This document shows, piece after piece, positions 12,653 through 25,820 of a stretch of DNA of 64,000 bases (position 1 is its first letter; every line of letters starts with the position of its first letter). The notes below the pieces were generated by a model. That model was not told where the DNA came from and ran no database searches. It saw only the letters and a list, made by a program, of their open reading frames with translations. Made by a program: the position numbers and the translations under genes. The DNA is taken from positions 1-64,000 of the forward strand of contig JAUIRK010000192.1 in NCBI GenBank assembly GCA_030549495.1. The letters run 5' to 3'. This DNA is from Nectonema munidae (taxonomy: Eukaryota; Nematomorpha; Nectonematoida; Nectonematidae).

Positions 12653-12684
12653 CACTAGAAGGACCAAAGACGTCAATTGACGTA
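12653..12684 (+). repeat. piggyBac-type terminal inverted repeat
   Basis: The sequence CTAGAAGGACCAAAG runs straight into the perfect 14-bp palindrome ACGTCAATTGACGT. It lies about 290 bp upstream of a piggyBac transposase start and has the same layout as the repeats at 45722..45758 on the other strand (CCTAGAACGACCAAG + GGGTCAATTGACCC). A second palindrome CGTCAATTGACG occurs at about 12848, probably subterminal. No TTAA sits directly at the end, so the extreme edge has decayed. Confidence 0.6.
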
Positions 12685-12967
12685 AACTATACTTTGATAT
12701 TGGATTTATCACTATATCATGTGTGACTATACAATCATACTACGTGACAATGTTTTAATTAATGTTTCATTTGACATGTGTTATTTTATCTTTGAAGAAT
12801 TCAACTTCAAGATGATGTGTCATTTTTGACATAAAGAATCATCTGCGTCAATTGACGTCTAACTTTTATATTGATTCATACATATACGAATAAGTATATA
12901 ATTAGTTTTTTTGCTTCATTCTTTGCTTCTCATTCATTTCTTTGTCTTGCAATTCTTTTCGATCATC

Positions 12968-14204
12968 ATGGATATGCTTTTTTCAAGTGGATAAGATAAA
13001 TCTGGCAGTGATTTTTCGGATGAAAATGAGAATGGAATCTTCCTTTTTGAGCAGAGTTTTTGCATTTCTAGTGATATTCCTTTTTCTTGTGATAGTGAAG
13101 AAGTTGAAGATGAAAGCGAAGATAGCGAGAATCAGAAAAATTCAGACATCTTTATCAGTAAAGACAAAACAATTTGGACAAAAATCTCAAAAAATGAATT
13201 GAAGAGAAGATGCGTTCAACAACAAAACATAATACGATTTTCGCGAGGTCCAGCAATTTATGCTATCACTCATACAGAAAAAAACAGTCCTCTTTCTTCC
13301 TTTCGACTTCTTTTTTCTGAAAAAATGCTTAGATTCATTCAGCAGTGCACAATTGCAGAAGCTAAAAGAGTAACAAAAAATTCGGATTGGAATGTTTCTT
13401 TAGAAGAATTAGAAAAATTCATACGCTTGATATTCACTAGAGGAGTTATTGGTGCAAAAAACTTACCCATAAAAAGTATGTGGAATAAAGAATGGGGTTA
13501 TGAAATTTTTCCCATTACTATGGCATGTACACGGTTTTTAGAAATAATGAAGTTTCTTCGTCTTGTCTACAAAAGTGAAAGGAAAATTCGATTTGTCCAA
13601 GATAAATTTTGCTTGATTTTTTCAGTGTGGGAATTTATACAAAAATGCTTTGTTCCAGGCGCATTTATCACTGTGGACGAACAACTTATGCCGTGCAAGT
13701 CTGGGTGCCTGATAAATACGGCATAAAGTTTTGGCTTGCTGTTAACCTAGACAAAATATTTGGTGAATGGTTTTCCTTACCTTGGCAAAGACAACACCTC
13801 TCAAAATATTGCAAGCTCTCCAACTGAGGGTGGTTATGAAGTTGATCAAGCCTTATTATAACAGAGGGTACAACATTACTTGCGATAACTACTTCACATC
13901 ACTCAACTTGGCTGTACAACTCCATCAAAAAAGTGTAGCTTGGTTGGTACCATTCGCAACACAAGGAAAGAAATACCTTTGATTTCGAAAGAAAAGCACG
14001 CACTTTATCATACTTTAGCCTTGAAATCAGAGGAACATCGATTCCTCACTCTTACGAAGTACCAATGCAAGAAGTCCAAATCTGTCATCATTCTCAGCAG
14101 CATGTTCAAGTACCAACTGAGAACAACCAGAAGAAAAAACCGGAAACTTTTCTTTTTTATAATCAAACAAAGTCAGGTGTCGATGTGTTTGACCAAATGA
14201 TAAG

Positions 14205-14206
<2 letters not shown>
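12968..14206 (+). pseudogene. piggyBac transposase pseudogene 1 (PGBD4-like), cut by TG array
   Basis: Reading from ATG 12968, an acidic N-terminus (SGSDFSDENENGIF) is followed by the piggyBac core. The first catalytic Asp is in FITVDEQLMPCKSG (about 13670), then PDKYGIKFWLAVNLD. The second is in ITCDNYFTS (about 13880). The last acidic motif is GVDVFDQM (about 14180). Defects: an in-frame TAA near 12992, a frameshift or small loss after about 13700, and further shifts near 13800, 13935 and 14060. The frame runs directly into the TG microsatellite just after DQMIR, so the C-terminal helical part and Cys-rich domain are missing. DDE_Tnp_1_7 family assignment is secure; activity is excluded. 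Confidence 0.9.
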
Positions 14207-15790
<1,584 letters not shown>

Positions 15791-15848
15791 GTGTGTGTCC
15801 CAGTTTACTCGCAATGCTAATGTGGTATAAAACTTATACTTTTTTTAG

Positions 15849-17131
15849 GAAAACTAATCTTAAACATAGTAATTTGAGGCACTGTTATGAAAAGTTTGAA
15901 GTGCATCATATTCTTTCCTATTTTGCTTGCTTACTACATATTGGCGAATGCCTAGATCAAAAAGTTGACATTTTTACACTTTTTAGTGAAACTTGTGGTT
16001 CACCTTTCCTAAAGGCTTCTCTTGGAAGAGAAATGTTTTTTCTAATACATTTTTTCCTTTCTTTCGATGATAAAAGAATTAGGAACACAAACGACAAACT
16101 TGCGCCAATACGATTCTTACACGACCACTTTTATGAAGTCTTTGGTAAATACTGGACCCCTGATGCTGCCGTAACTATTGATGAGCAGCTTGTTAGTTTT
16201 AGAGGAAACTTCAACTCAAAGATTTACGACCCGAAAAAACCGGGGCATTATGGTATCAAGGTGTACCATATAAACGATTCGCAAAGTTTTTATTACCTGA
16301 AACCTCAAGTATATATTTCAGGGTTAGAAGACCGCAGCTACTTCTCAGCTTCTTCTATAGTGAAACGACTTGTTTCTGATGCAAATTTACCTGATGGTAT
16401 TGGTATTTTCATGGATAGATTTTTACCTCTCATGACATAGCTAAATGGCCCCTCGAAAAAAAATAATACCAAAAGTTTTACAACCGAACTATATGAAAAC
16501 TCTCAAACTACAAGAATGCGAAACTCGTGTAGTTTATTCGAAAGAAGCTTCTCTTTCTGCATACATTCCAAAACGACACGCGAAACGAAATTTCAAAGTA
16601 GTCTATATTTTATCATCACAACATCGAAAAAAAGTTGAAATTACTGCAACTGCTGGAAAACCTGAATCTATGATTGAGTACAACAAGCATAAATGTAGGG
16701 TGGATGTTGGAAATAGAATGTTGAAGCAATACCGTAGTTATAAACCCTGTAGAAGATGGCCAATGGCTTTGTTCAGTAACTACCTAGATATGTCTTGCCT
16801 AAACTCATTTATTATATCCAAATTCAATTCACCTCAAGATTTTCCTTCTATAAAGAGTGGAGGAAGAAAAATTTTCATAAAAAAACTTTGCCTATTATTA
16901 TCAGAAGAAGCTATGAAGGCTAGATCAAATCTGCCCCAAATAAACCTGAAAACTAAATCGCTTTTAGATTTTTATGGCTTCTCACAACAAACTTCAACTG
17001 AAACTTCTTCGGCCAGAGGCTTTTGCTTTTTATGCTTACCCAGAAAAAAACGAAGTACCCGAAAATGTTCAAAGTGCTCACATCAAACTTGCAAACTGCA
17101 CTCTAAACTTGTGTGTGATAACTGCTTCTAA
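15849..17131 (+). pseudogene. piggyBac transposase pseudogene 2, C-terminal two thirds
   Basis: The sequence begins inside the N-terminal DDE-supporting region (YFACLLHIGE, FLSFDDKRIRNTNDKLAPIR). It keeps AVTIDEQLVSFRG (first Asp), KKPGHYGIKVY and GIFMDRF (second Asp position), then shifts frame near 16430. The second frame continues through CRVDVGNRMLKQYRSYKPCR (third acidic motif) and RRWPMALFSNYLDMSCLNSF. It ends in the piggyBac Cys-rich domain (CFLCLPRKK, CSKCSHQTCKLHSKLVCDNC) before stop TAA at 17129. It differs clearly from copy 1, so it is a different piggyBac family. The N-terminal part is absent; the TG array sits where it should be. Confidence 0.88.
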
Positions 17132-17625
17132 TTTTTATAAATGTTTTTTGCCATTATTTTATGCTTTGCTATACTTTCAGTCTGTAATAAAGCTTTTGTC
17201 CTCAAAATCAGTTTGAAATATAGTTTTGTTTGCAAATGAAACTAATTTTTAGCTATTTAGTAATTTCTTCATTGAGTTACACCTCAAAGAAAAATGTAGT
17301 TTCATGAGAAAAACCAAGATAATTCAACTTTCCAAACTATAAATTCTAATTTTTTGCTTCATTAATGAAAGTAAACAATCTAAATTAAATTTACATGATA
17401 AAGTTAGATCAATTTTAATGAAAATTTTTTTCAAATTATTATCTCAAAGTTTATTGTGGAGTAAATTGCCATATGTCTGTAAAGCGAAGGTTAATTGCTG
17501 TAAATGCATTAAGGCAAGCATTTTTCTGACTGTAGATGAGAATCACTTTATCTTTCTAAAACTGCCGTTAAATTCAAAATTTGTAATCCTTTAAAACCCA
17601 CAAAGTTGGTCTTTTATTCAGCTCC

Positions 17626-18930
17626 TTGAGCTGCATTGAATATTCTTATACTTATCAGTCAATTGTATACTCTGGAAAACCTAACCAAGGTAGTGGTCCT
17701 CACTATGTCAACACAACACAGACTGTAGTAAAACAATTAGTAAATAGAGTAAAACCGTACACAAGTTTAGAGGGAAGAAATATCACAATTGACAGATTTT
17801 ATTCATCCTTACCACTTATTGAATATTTATATCAAGGAAAAATACATGTATTGGTAGGATGATGGCAACGAAACGAGACATTCCTCAAAAAATTAATAAT
17901 TTTAGTGATGGAGCAAACTATTTTGGGAAAATACTTTTATAAATATTCAAGTTTGCATAGCTATGTCGTTAAGAGAAAATCTAGTAGAAAACATATTTTG
18001 ATGGTATTTTCTTTGCCTCCTGTTTTAGGAGTAACAAAAAATGAAATAAAGAAACCAACTCTTTTCACAAGCTTTAATTCTTGTGTAAGAAAAACTAAAA
18101 AAATGGACTGCAAAAGCATGGTGTTTTGTTCTAGATACTTTTAGAGTAAGCGCTGGAAATCTTTTTTGTTAAGATAACAAGGATCCTAGAAAAATTCATC
18201 ATTTTGGTTTGGGTATGGAAATTGTGAAATCGTTCGTTATACCACACATTGAAGGAAGATCACCTACTGGTGTCCAACAAACTAAAATTAACATGCTTCT
18301 AAACAAAAATCAGAAAAGAAAGTTTATTTTAAAGATATCAACATTATTATTGTAACGATAGTGCTTTGAATAGGATGCATGGAGAATGGGTATGTATGGG
18401 TGATATCTTTGGAGGCCTTCTTAGTATCGTATCTGTCGAAAGAGAAAGAAGGAGTTGTTGCTTTGCGAAGACATTTGAATTTCAATCTTTTGATGAATAT
18501 TTGGACTAGAGGGAATATTTTATTAAGATAGGTGATTTGATTTTTCCCGCTTCATCACTTCTTACATGAAATCTTGCTGATTTCAAAGCCAGAACAATAT
18601 GAACTTTAAAAGATAGGAACAGGAATATCATGCAAAAGCGCACCAAAACATCACTTGGAAGTTTTGTAACTATGCAAATCCCGGTTATTCAATGTTTTTT
18701 AATCTAGGTAATACTAAAGGCTAATTAAAGCCGCAAAAATTACTTCAACAAATTTAGAAGATAATAGAGTGGCAAACCCACGCTGTGAAACTTGTCTAAA
18801 GAAATTACCGGAGAAGGCTATACCAAAAAAGAGACAAAATAAAAAAAATAAAGCAACAATGTAAGAAACCATGTTGTTCACTCCACTCTGTTGTTGCTTG
18901 TTATGATTGCTACAATTTTTAATATGACAA
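17626..18930 (+). pseudogene. piggyBac transposase pseudogene 3, decayed
   Basis: The frame at 17626..17862 reads YSGKPNQGSG, then VNRVKPYTSLEGRNITIDRFYSSLPL (second catalytic Asp motif). After several frameshifts, recognisable patches are KRDIPQKIN (about 17880), AKAWCFVLDTFRVSAGN (about 18115), VIPHIEGRSPTGVQ (about 18240) and a Cys-rich end RCETCLKKLPEKA plus CCSLHSVVACYDC (about 18780..18910). The order matches piggyBac from mid-core to C-terminal zinc domain. It is more degraded than copies 1 and 2 and belongs to a third lineage. Confidence 0.75.
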
Positions 18931-19263
18931 GTTGTATTGTTTTTTCGATAATAAATTTTTTAATTTGTTTTTCATTTTTTTATTTTAGCAGATGTTGGTA
19001 GGTGATTTTTATTTTTAAATTTCGATAATTTTGATTTTAAAAATTCTTACGCAACGAGTTTTATTATGAAAAAAATATTTTTAAAAATGAGATTAAAATC
19101 ATTAGAAAATTCCTAAAACACTAATTTCGACTTATCTAACACGTAAAAATAAATTCAGAAATAATTAGAAATTAAATTGTATCAAACCAACGTTGTAATG
19201 AATTCGTCAGTGTCAGATTTGATTGCTTAGTACGATAATTGGCATATTTTTGTTCTCACCGTT

Positions 19264-19515
19264 CGATTCAGCGTGTCTGAAAATGTTAGTGTATAGATTT
19301 GTGATATGATTTTATTAAAAGTGTGTATTATCATTAGATTCACTGTATCTGAAAAGGCTAGTGTGTTTGTTATTTTTTAGATTGGACTTTTAGCGTGTCT
19401 GAAAATGTTAGATTTTTATTTTTTGATTTTGACAGCTTTTGTCAATTTTGATTGATTTATTGGAGAATTAATATATTTTTGTCAAAAGTATCACCAATCG
19501 ATTCAGCGTAACATG
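19264..19515 (+). repeat. Degenerate direct repeats of a CAGCGTGTCTGAAAATGTTAG word
   Basis: The word GATTCAGCGTGTCTGAAAAT occurs at about 19264. Degraded copies lie at about 19337 (GATTCACTGTATCTGAAAA), 19388 (TAGCGTGTCTGAAAATG) and 19500 (GATTCAGCG). Spacing is irregular, 50 to 110 bp. I recognise no gene and no element family. Confidence 0.55.
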
Positions 19516-19644
19516 TGGGCTTACAATTTAAAAAGTGTTTTTCCAATAAAGAGCCTATAAAAATAGCCTGCCTTAAATAGGGTAAGAATCGATATAAATT
19601 ATAGCATGCATCTTGAAGGAATGATATAAATTTTGACAGACATC

Positions 19645-19859
19645 AATAAGACATGATAAAAATCTTTAAAGGCATCTGTTTGAATCTGCCTTCACTGAAA
19701 CTAAAAAATATATAATCGAGACATAGATGCCTCCCTTTTCGATTATTTTCTTTCAAACAAAGATAACGGAATAGATTTTTACACGAGCATCTTTTGTTCA
19801 ATTATTTATTTTTTAGTTTCAATGAAAGATGCCTTTAAAGATTTTTATCATGTCTTATT
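19645..19859. mobile_element. MITE with about 55-bp terminal inverted repeats
   Basis: The left end AATAAGACATGATAAAAATC and following TTTAAAGGCATCT pair with the exact reverse complement at the right end (AGATGCCTTTAAA, GATTTTTATCATGTCTTATT, ending at 19859). The arms extend through CACTGAAACTAAAAAAT, about 55 bp in all with a small interruption. The centre is about 100 bp of unrelated sequence. No clear target duplication flanks it, so I do not assign a superfamily. Confidence 0.8.
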
Positions 19860-20368
19860 CTGGTTACTACTTGCATTTTTTTCTACATTATAGTACTCCT
19901 GTAAATAATATCTGATATGAAAGTTTTGGAGAAAAGATCAGTAAAATATAGCAATCCTGAGTTTACGAATTATTTTATGTAAAAAATTTCTCAAATTCAG
20001 ATAATCGAATTAATAAATATTTAAATAGCATCTATAAGTTCAATAATATTCATTTTGTACTAAGTATTGACAAAAAATACTCAAGACATTCACAACGGCA
20101 AAACAAGAATACCTACAACCAAATCCTGCTGCCATAGCACAAATAAATGCTTTCTCAATCCAAGGCGCAGATTCTTAAAATTTTGGGTGGGACGAACTTT
20201 TTTCATATTTTTTAAATTTTATTATAAAAGAATTTTTGTCAAATGAACACACCACAATTATCACCCATTTTACTTGCACTGTCAACTCCCAATCCGTCCA
20301 TAACTACTATATGGATATTTGATAAGATAGAAGCTTGTAATTCTGATTGCAACACTACATTCCAGGGT

Positions 20369-20460
20369 CAGTGTTTCTCAAACTAAAGTCCGCTGTCTCC
20401 TAAGGGACCGTGAAGCAGTTCCATGATGCCCGAAGAGGGGTCCCTAAGTGGATCGTTTTG
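20369..20460 (+). repeat. hAT-type element end (possible)
   Basis: CAGTGTTTCTCAAAC at 20369 matches the usual terminus of Charlie-like hAT elements. An inverted pair AGGGACC / GGTCCCT follows within 60 bp. The partner end was not found, so this is a solo end or a truncated copy. Confidence 0.35.
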
Positions 20461-20878
20461 CACAACATATTGCACCCATACTAGATTATTTGCAATTTTT
20501 ACCATAGTCACATTAAAAAAAATAAATAATTTAGTCTTTGAATTGAGTTATTTTTACTAGGCCTGATTTTATATATTGTTGTGATAAAAGCGATACAAAA
20601 TAAACTCTTTATTTCACCCTGAAATGTAGTTGGTATAAAAGTGCAAAAGAAAGAAGTGAAATGTCTTACTAACATCGGGAGTGAGAAAACAAGCAACAAC
20701 GAACATGACAACAGGGTGAATACACAGATAGAAAATGAGTGTAATATATATTAACATGATTTGTGTAATTGAAGTTAATGGCAACGTTTTACAATTAAGC
20801 TCCAGTGATAAAATAAGTGGAGAGGAGATTTGATAATGGAAAAGGTGAAGTGATGCTTGAAGGCTTGAATTATACTAC

Positions 20879-22689
20879 ACTCTTCCCTCCTAAGTAATCT
20901 TCCGAAGTGAATCTTTTTGGCGGGTTTTTGATTCTTGTTGATCTTCTAGGCACTCATCAGTTCCGGATCCATTTCTTCATTACTTTGAACATCATCTTCA
21001 GTTGTTTGCAATTTGTTTACTTCTCTGTGTTGATCTTCTGCATTTGATGATTGTTCATTTTGATTACTTTGATCACAAGTCTTTTTCTCTTACGAATGCG
21101 AGTGTAATTATGATTGGCTTCTATAAGCTCTACTTCTTCTACTCGGGACTCCTATTTTGAAAATTAAACATGTTTTTTTAAATAAACCGGTCCACGGCTT
21201 AGTAGCCAGTTGGGCAATGCCTGGCAATTAGAGGTCCTACGACGGTGAATAAATAGACGCTCGTGTGGTGTTTCGTTAGTGCTGGTGCATAATAACGATC
21301 CTTGAGAATGTAAAACCTGCTGTAGAACTTCTTCCCACTGAGATAAAGATAAACCTTTATTTTTACATGCAAGAACTAAAGACCTCCAAATAACCCCGTT
21401 GTAGCGTTCACAATGAGCGTTGGATGTAGGATGATAGGGCATTGTATGAGGGGACTATACCGTGATTTTTCAACTAATCTTCAAATTCTTTTGAAGTAAA
21501 ATGTGTACCCCTATCTGAATGAATAATTTGTGGTAAACCAAAAACGGTAGATGTTCCTTAGCGTTGTTTGTATCAGCGTATTTACATGGAAAGGCTCAAA
21601 CGAACCCACTGTATTCATCAATAACAGTGAATAGGTACCTGTTTTTGGATGTAGTGAGTAGGGGTCCTTTATAATCTATTGATAAGCGTTGAAATGGCTC
21701 AGTTGCTCTGATTAAATGAGAGTCAGGAGCTTTATAAAAACGTGGCTTTACTTCTGAACAAATGGAACACAAGTTATTAATATCTCTGACTTCTTGAAGT
21801 GAATATGGCATGTTCTTAGTCTTAACGTAATGATACAACCATGTAATGCCAGGATGACAAAGTTCCTGATGTAATTCCTTGAGTTTATTTACCCTGATAA
21901 AAGAAACACGTGAAAATAGATCTGCAGCTACATTGTTTTTTTCGGTCTATAGTTAATATTGTACCTAAACTGGGCCAATTCAAGTCTCCAACGGACAATT
22001 TTATCATTTTTTATTTTGCTGACTCTTATTGGCATTCATAAGAAATGAGACAGGCTTTTGATCAGTAATTATGGTGAAACGCCGTCCCATCAACAGATGT
22101 TTCCATTTACTTACTGAGTCCACTATTGCTAAGGCTTCCTTTTCTATAAAAGGGTAACTTTTCTCATTGTTGTGAAAAGTTCTAGAGTGGTACGCTACCG
22201 GTCTTCCTTTTTGACTTAAAATAGCGAAAAGTGCTATCTGAAGCGTCAGTTTCAACTGTGAAATTGCCATCATTTTCAGATATGGAGTATAACGAAGATT
22301 TAGATAAAGAAGTTTTCAAGGTTTCAAAAGATTTTTCTTGATTTTTTAATGGAAATTTAGAACAATTTAATAAAAAACGAATACTGTCAGAGTAATGAGA
22401 TATAAATTTAGCATAATAAACCTGAATATTTTAACAGGATTTTAACAGCGAATAAACCTAGAACACGTTCTCTTTTTTACTATTTGGAACAGGTAATCGC
22501 ATCAACGGCTCAATCCTCTTAGGGTCAGGCGAAATTGTACCATTCTTAATTTCATATCCAAACAAGTTAATTTTGTCAGTTGAGAAAACACATTTTTTTG
22601 GATTTAGCGTAATGCCGTATTTCTCAACAACCGACATAAACCTTTTCAAATTGTCATCATGCTCTTGTTTTGTTTTACAGCATACTGTA
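20879..22689 (-). pseudogene. Ty3/gypsy retrotransposon remnant, 3' half (late RT to integrase)
   Basis: Reading leftward from the hAT insertion: RT thumb region (KCVFSTDKINLFGYEI, 22690..22458); RNase H (KGRPVAYHSRTFHNNEKSYP, ITDQKP; 22273..22004); the integrase zinc-binding and catalytic start (CSICSEVKPR, LSIDYKGPLL; 21838..21596); and the integrase end (MPYHPTSNAHCERYNG; 21442..21164). Frames are broken at each junction by frameshifts and stops. A purine run on the - strand at 20891..20880, followed by TGTAGTATAATTC, looks like a polypurine tract and the start of a 3' LTR; the far LTR edge was not found. It is non-functional, and the RT gene is physically split by another transposon. Confidence 0.85.
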
Positions 22690-22935
22690 CAGGGGCGCAC
22701 ATTCTCAAAATTATTGGGGGGGGGGGCGAAATTTTTTTCTTGCAATTTTCAAAATTAGTGGTCTGGAAATACCACGGGAGACCAAATATTCAAGCAATCC
22801 TTTAAAATATAATGTATTCAGCGCATACCTAAAGTCCTAAATTTATAAGACTACTTTATATTTTTTTTTACAAAATTGGTGAATTATACTATACTTCATG
22901 CGAAAATATTTTAATTAAATTTGCATATCGAATAT

Positions 22936-23404
22936 GGTGCGGAGAAAAAATGCCCACAATTAAAAAGTAGGAAAAAATGCCAAACAAAAAAAATTTCAAA
23001 AAATTATTAATTAAAATTTTTAAAAAAGATATGTCAAATAAAGATATTTTGTAAAAAAAAATAGTTAACTTCATCTAAAACATTTAAAATTTAATTAAAG
23101 TAAACTAAAAAACTCAGCATACGACAATTTTTTAAATACAAAACAAATTTTTATAAAACAGCAAATATTTTTGGACTTTGTGTCAGGGGCGTAAATCGGG
23201 GGAGGGGGGGGACATTCCCACATCTGCACCTTTGCTATTGTTTTTAAGAACTTTATAAAGAAAAAAACCCTATAGATTAAGAAATTTTAGAAATTTAGCC
23301 TTTCAAAACGGTACCAAATAAAAATATTTATATAATTTAAAAAAATCAAAAATTAGGAGGCATTTTTTCCTACTTTTTAATTGTGGGCATTTTTATCTAC
23401 AACC
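22936..23404. mobile_element. MULE-like MITE with 9-bp target duplication
   Basis: ATCGAATAT flanks the 469-bp segment at 22927..22935 and 23405..23413. The ends are inverted (GGTGCGGAGAAAAAATGCCC against GGTTGTAGATAAAAATGCCC), with a longer inverted match of about 37 bp just inside. The related hAT copy at 32457 lacks this segment at the same site and reads straight through, confirming insertion. A 9-bp duplication suggests a Mutator-like element. A G-rich piece beginning CAGGGGCG (23184) lies within it. Confidence 0.75.
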
Positions 23405-23904
23405 ATCGAATATACACTAGTTTAAAAAAATCTAAAATTGTTAGGGTGGAATAGGCTTTTCATTCTACCAGGCACATTACAGGAATTGATGAAAGGATAT
23501 TTGATTCATAGAGAAAACAAATAAATGAAGTTTGGATAGTTTATATGAGTGAATGTAGTTTAAAGGCAAAGAGTCTACTAGACACTATGCGATGTTTATA
23601 TAGAAAAATGTGATTGATTCAGGGGCAAGGGTATAAAATGAAGTTATAATTGTGCAAACAAAAAATTAAGATCGCATTATTTCATTTTACTCAGCATCAT
23701 TCAAAAATAGTTTAAAAGCTAAATTGATACAAGCTACAAAAAGTAAAATAACTGTTAACATTTTGCAATGATTTGCCTTTTATAATAACTTTTAACGAAA
23801 AAAAGTCTATCAGAAAAAGTTATAGAGCTTCAACAAAAACTAAAAATTTTTAGAGCATAACTTAAGTTTTTTGAAAACTAATTTGACGTATCCCCTACAG
23901 CATA

Positions 23905-24060
23905 CTCTATGGGTGGCATGGCAGGTTGGTTGAGATGATGGACTCAGCACGGAAGCCTTTGGATTCGATTCCTCATCGATACAAATTTGTTCATAGTTTG
24001 ACATAAGCGGTACATCAGTGCCTGGTCAATGAAAATACATCCGCTGCACCTTACCTTTTA
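23905..24060 (+). repeat. tRNA-derived SINE, copy 2
   Basis: An A-box-like GGTTGGTTGAGATGATGG (23924) and a B-box GGATTCGATTCC (23961) are followed by a body matching the copy at 9500..9665 (CATAGTTTGACATAAGCGG, then GTGCC, then ATGAAAATACATCCGC). It is nested in the hAT composite. The tRNA relationship is inferred from the two boxes only. Confidence 0.65.
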
Positions 24061-24263
24061 CTCAAAATTTGCTACATAATTAACATAAGAGAGAAAGGAA
24101 ACAAAATAAACTAATAAAGCAATTTTCACTATTTTAAAATGGAACCGTCTGTTCTTAGAATAATTTCAAAATAATAGGAGGCATAAAGAATTAGAGTTTT
24201 ATTTGATATTTTCAAATTTTTATAAGTAGCAAAAGCCAACGTTAAAAAATTATTTAAACTAAC

Positions 24264-24531
24264 GTTCGACAGACATTTCGCCCCATAGACAATTTGCCCC
24301 CTGAAAAATTGTCTCATAGGCTATTAGTTTCATCCATCTTTGCTTATTATATGTGTAAAATTATTTAAAAATTTTATATTCTTGTTTATTTTATCTCTAT
24401 TAAATTAATCAATTTATCTCTTAATTTTTTAGAATTGTCCATGAGACAAAATGTCTTATGAAAATAACGGGACGAATTGTCCATGAAACAAAATGTCTTA
24501 TGAAAATAATGGGGCGAAATGTCCGAGGACC
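24264..24531. mobile_element. MITE with 8-bp TSD AAACTAAC
   Basis: AAACTAAC occurs at 24256..24263 and 24532..24539. The ends are inverted: GTTCGACAGACATTTCGCCC on the left and, reading inward from the right, GGTCCTCGGACATTTCGCCC. Inside, TGTCTTATGAAAATAA is repeated in tandem (about 24446 and 24493). It is nested within the hAT composite. The superfamily is open (hAT or MULE by TSD length). Confidence 0.8.
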
Positions 24532-24544
24532 AAACTAACATAAA

Positions 24545-25640
24545 TCAAAGTATACGAGAAAAGAAAATCATTGCGTTTTTTTGAATATTTCTATCTACAA
24601 ATAAAATCTGTCATAAATAGATCAAGTACATTTTTAACAACTGAAACATTTTGTTTCGATATTATATTTTTATTATAATAATCAACAAATTTTCTTAAAA
24701 AAAGTGATTTGATTATGTACAGTTAGTTATAAAATTTAACAATCGAACATTATAAAAAATATCTCTGCTCAAATATTAAGCAAATAGAGTATTCTTGCCT
24801 TTAACCCATTTAAGACCAAGCAAAGCAGACGATATCTAAAAAAACGCAGACGATTTATATTCAAAGTCATTGAAAAAAGCAGACGAAGATGAAATTACTT
24901 ATGTTCCAAAATAGGAACATTGGTCGTAAATGGGTTAAACTGAATAGATAATAAAACATTCATTCCCAAATAACTATTGAAAAAAATTTCTTGACTTAAA
25001 AAAATTAAAGTTTTCAAATGTTAAAAAATGTAGCAAACGTAGTGATAAAGATTTGGTGACTTTTATTGAAAAAAAATTCTTAGTGCGAGTCTAACAATAT
25101 TCATTGATATAAAATTTTAACGATTGAAAACTATTTTAATTTAACTCTAAATGCAAATTAGACAGAAGCAGTGGTGTAGCCAAAAAAAGTTGATAGAAAG
25201 GGCACAATTTAAAAACAAAAAACTTCCGCAACATTATTTATACTTTCTTGATCCTTTCATTGGAGAAATTTTCAAAAACTGATATCGCATAAGATTCATG
25301 GGGGCACCATGCGGTACATAGGAGTATGGGCACGGCCCCTTATGCCAGCCTAGCTACGTCACTGGAGAGAAGAGAGCTGAATGAGATAGGAGAGCTTAAC
25401 AAGAGAAGAAGGCTTGAATGAGCTTGAGTGAATGATTGAGTTTTAGCAGAGAAAGCGGAAGAGACACAGGAGACGGAAAGAGAATCACTGTGACAGAAGA
25501 TAAGAAAATCTAGTGGATCATCAACATGTGTTTGCTCAAAAATATTACAAAGAGGAGACACTGTGATAAACATTGCTTACTTATTGTGTGCATATTGAAG
25601 CAATGGATTATTATTATATAGCTCTCACGCATCGTCTGTA
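24545..25640 (-). repeat. Dispersed repeat, reverse copy of 38690..39340
   Basis: The two stretches match in opposite orientation over several blocks: the region around 24760..24800 against 39085..39130 (CTCAAATATTAAGCAAATAG), 24560..24720 against 39170..39335, and 25340..25600 against 38700..38930 (CACATGTTGATGATCCACTA). The 24.5-kb copy carries a piggyBac MITE that the other lacks. The reading frame of 77 codons at 25573..25340 lies inside the repeat and is probably not a gene. Confidence 0.75.
24805..24934 (+). mobile_element. piggyBac-type MITE, copy 2, with empty-site evidence
   Basis: 130 bp flanked by TTAA (24801..24804 and 24935..24938), starting CCCATTTAAGACCAAG and ending CGTAAATGGG. 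The homologous repeat at 39061..39095 reads through this point without the insertion (ACTGAATAG on one side, AATACTCTATTTG on the other), so it is an empty site. Confidence 0.88.
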
Positions 25641-25820
25641 AAATATGTTCGATAGGAAAAATGCGATCATCATACATGTTTTATAAACAAGCAGCAACTC
25701 TTACTTATAGAAAATTATTGGGGGGGGGGGGGGGGGGCGAAGGTCATTTTAGCCCCCCCCCCCCCCTGAAAACACATGGGGGAGGGGGGGGGGCGGTCGC
25801 CCCCCGGATGTGCGCCCCTG
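25640..25820. repeat. Alternating long G and C tracts at hAT right end
   Basis: A run of about 18 G (about 25720), a run of C (about 25754), a second G-rich run and a final C-rich run form large imperfect inverted repeats just inside the CAGGGGCG terminus. The 95-codon frame across them is spurious. The exact run lengths may be uncertain in the assembly. Confidence 0.8.

Larger units (their letters stand above)
22690..25820. mobile_element. hAT-type composite element with exact 8-bp TSD inside gypsy RT
   Basis: The termini are CAGGGGCGCACATTC at 22690 and, inverted, CAGGGGCGCACATCC ending at 25820. Both run into long G/C tracts. The 8-bp ATACTGTA at 22682..22689 is repeated exactly at 25821..25828, as expected for hAT insertion. 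The gypsy RT reading stops at one copy and resumes at the other, so the pre-insertion site is known. No transposase is inside, so it was mobilised in trans. It carries nested cargo: an element at 22936..23404, a SINE at 23905..24060, a MITE at 24264..24531, and a dispersed repeat at 24545..25640 itself hit by a piggyBac MITE. Confidence 0.88.
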
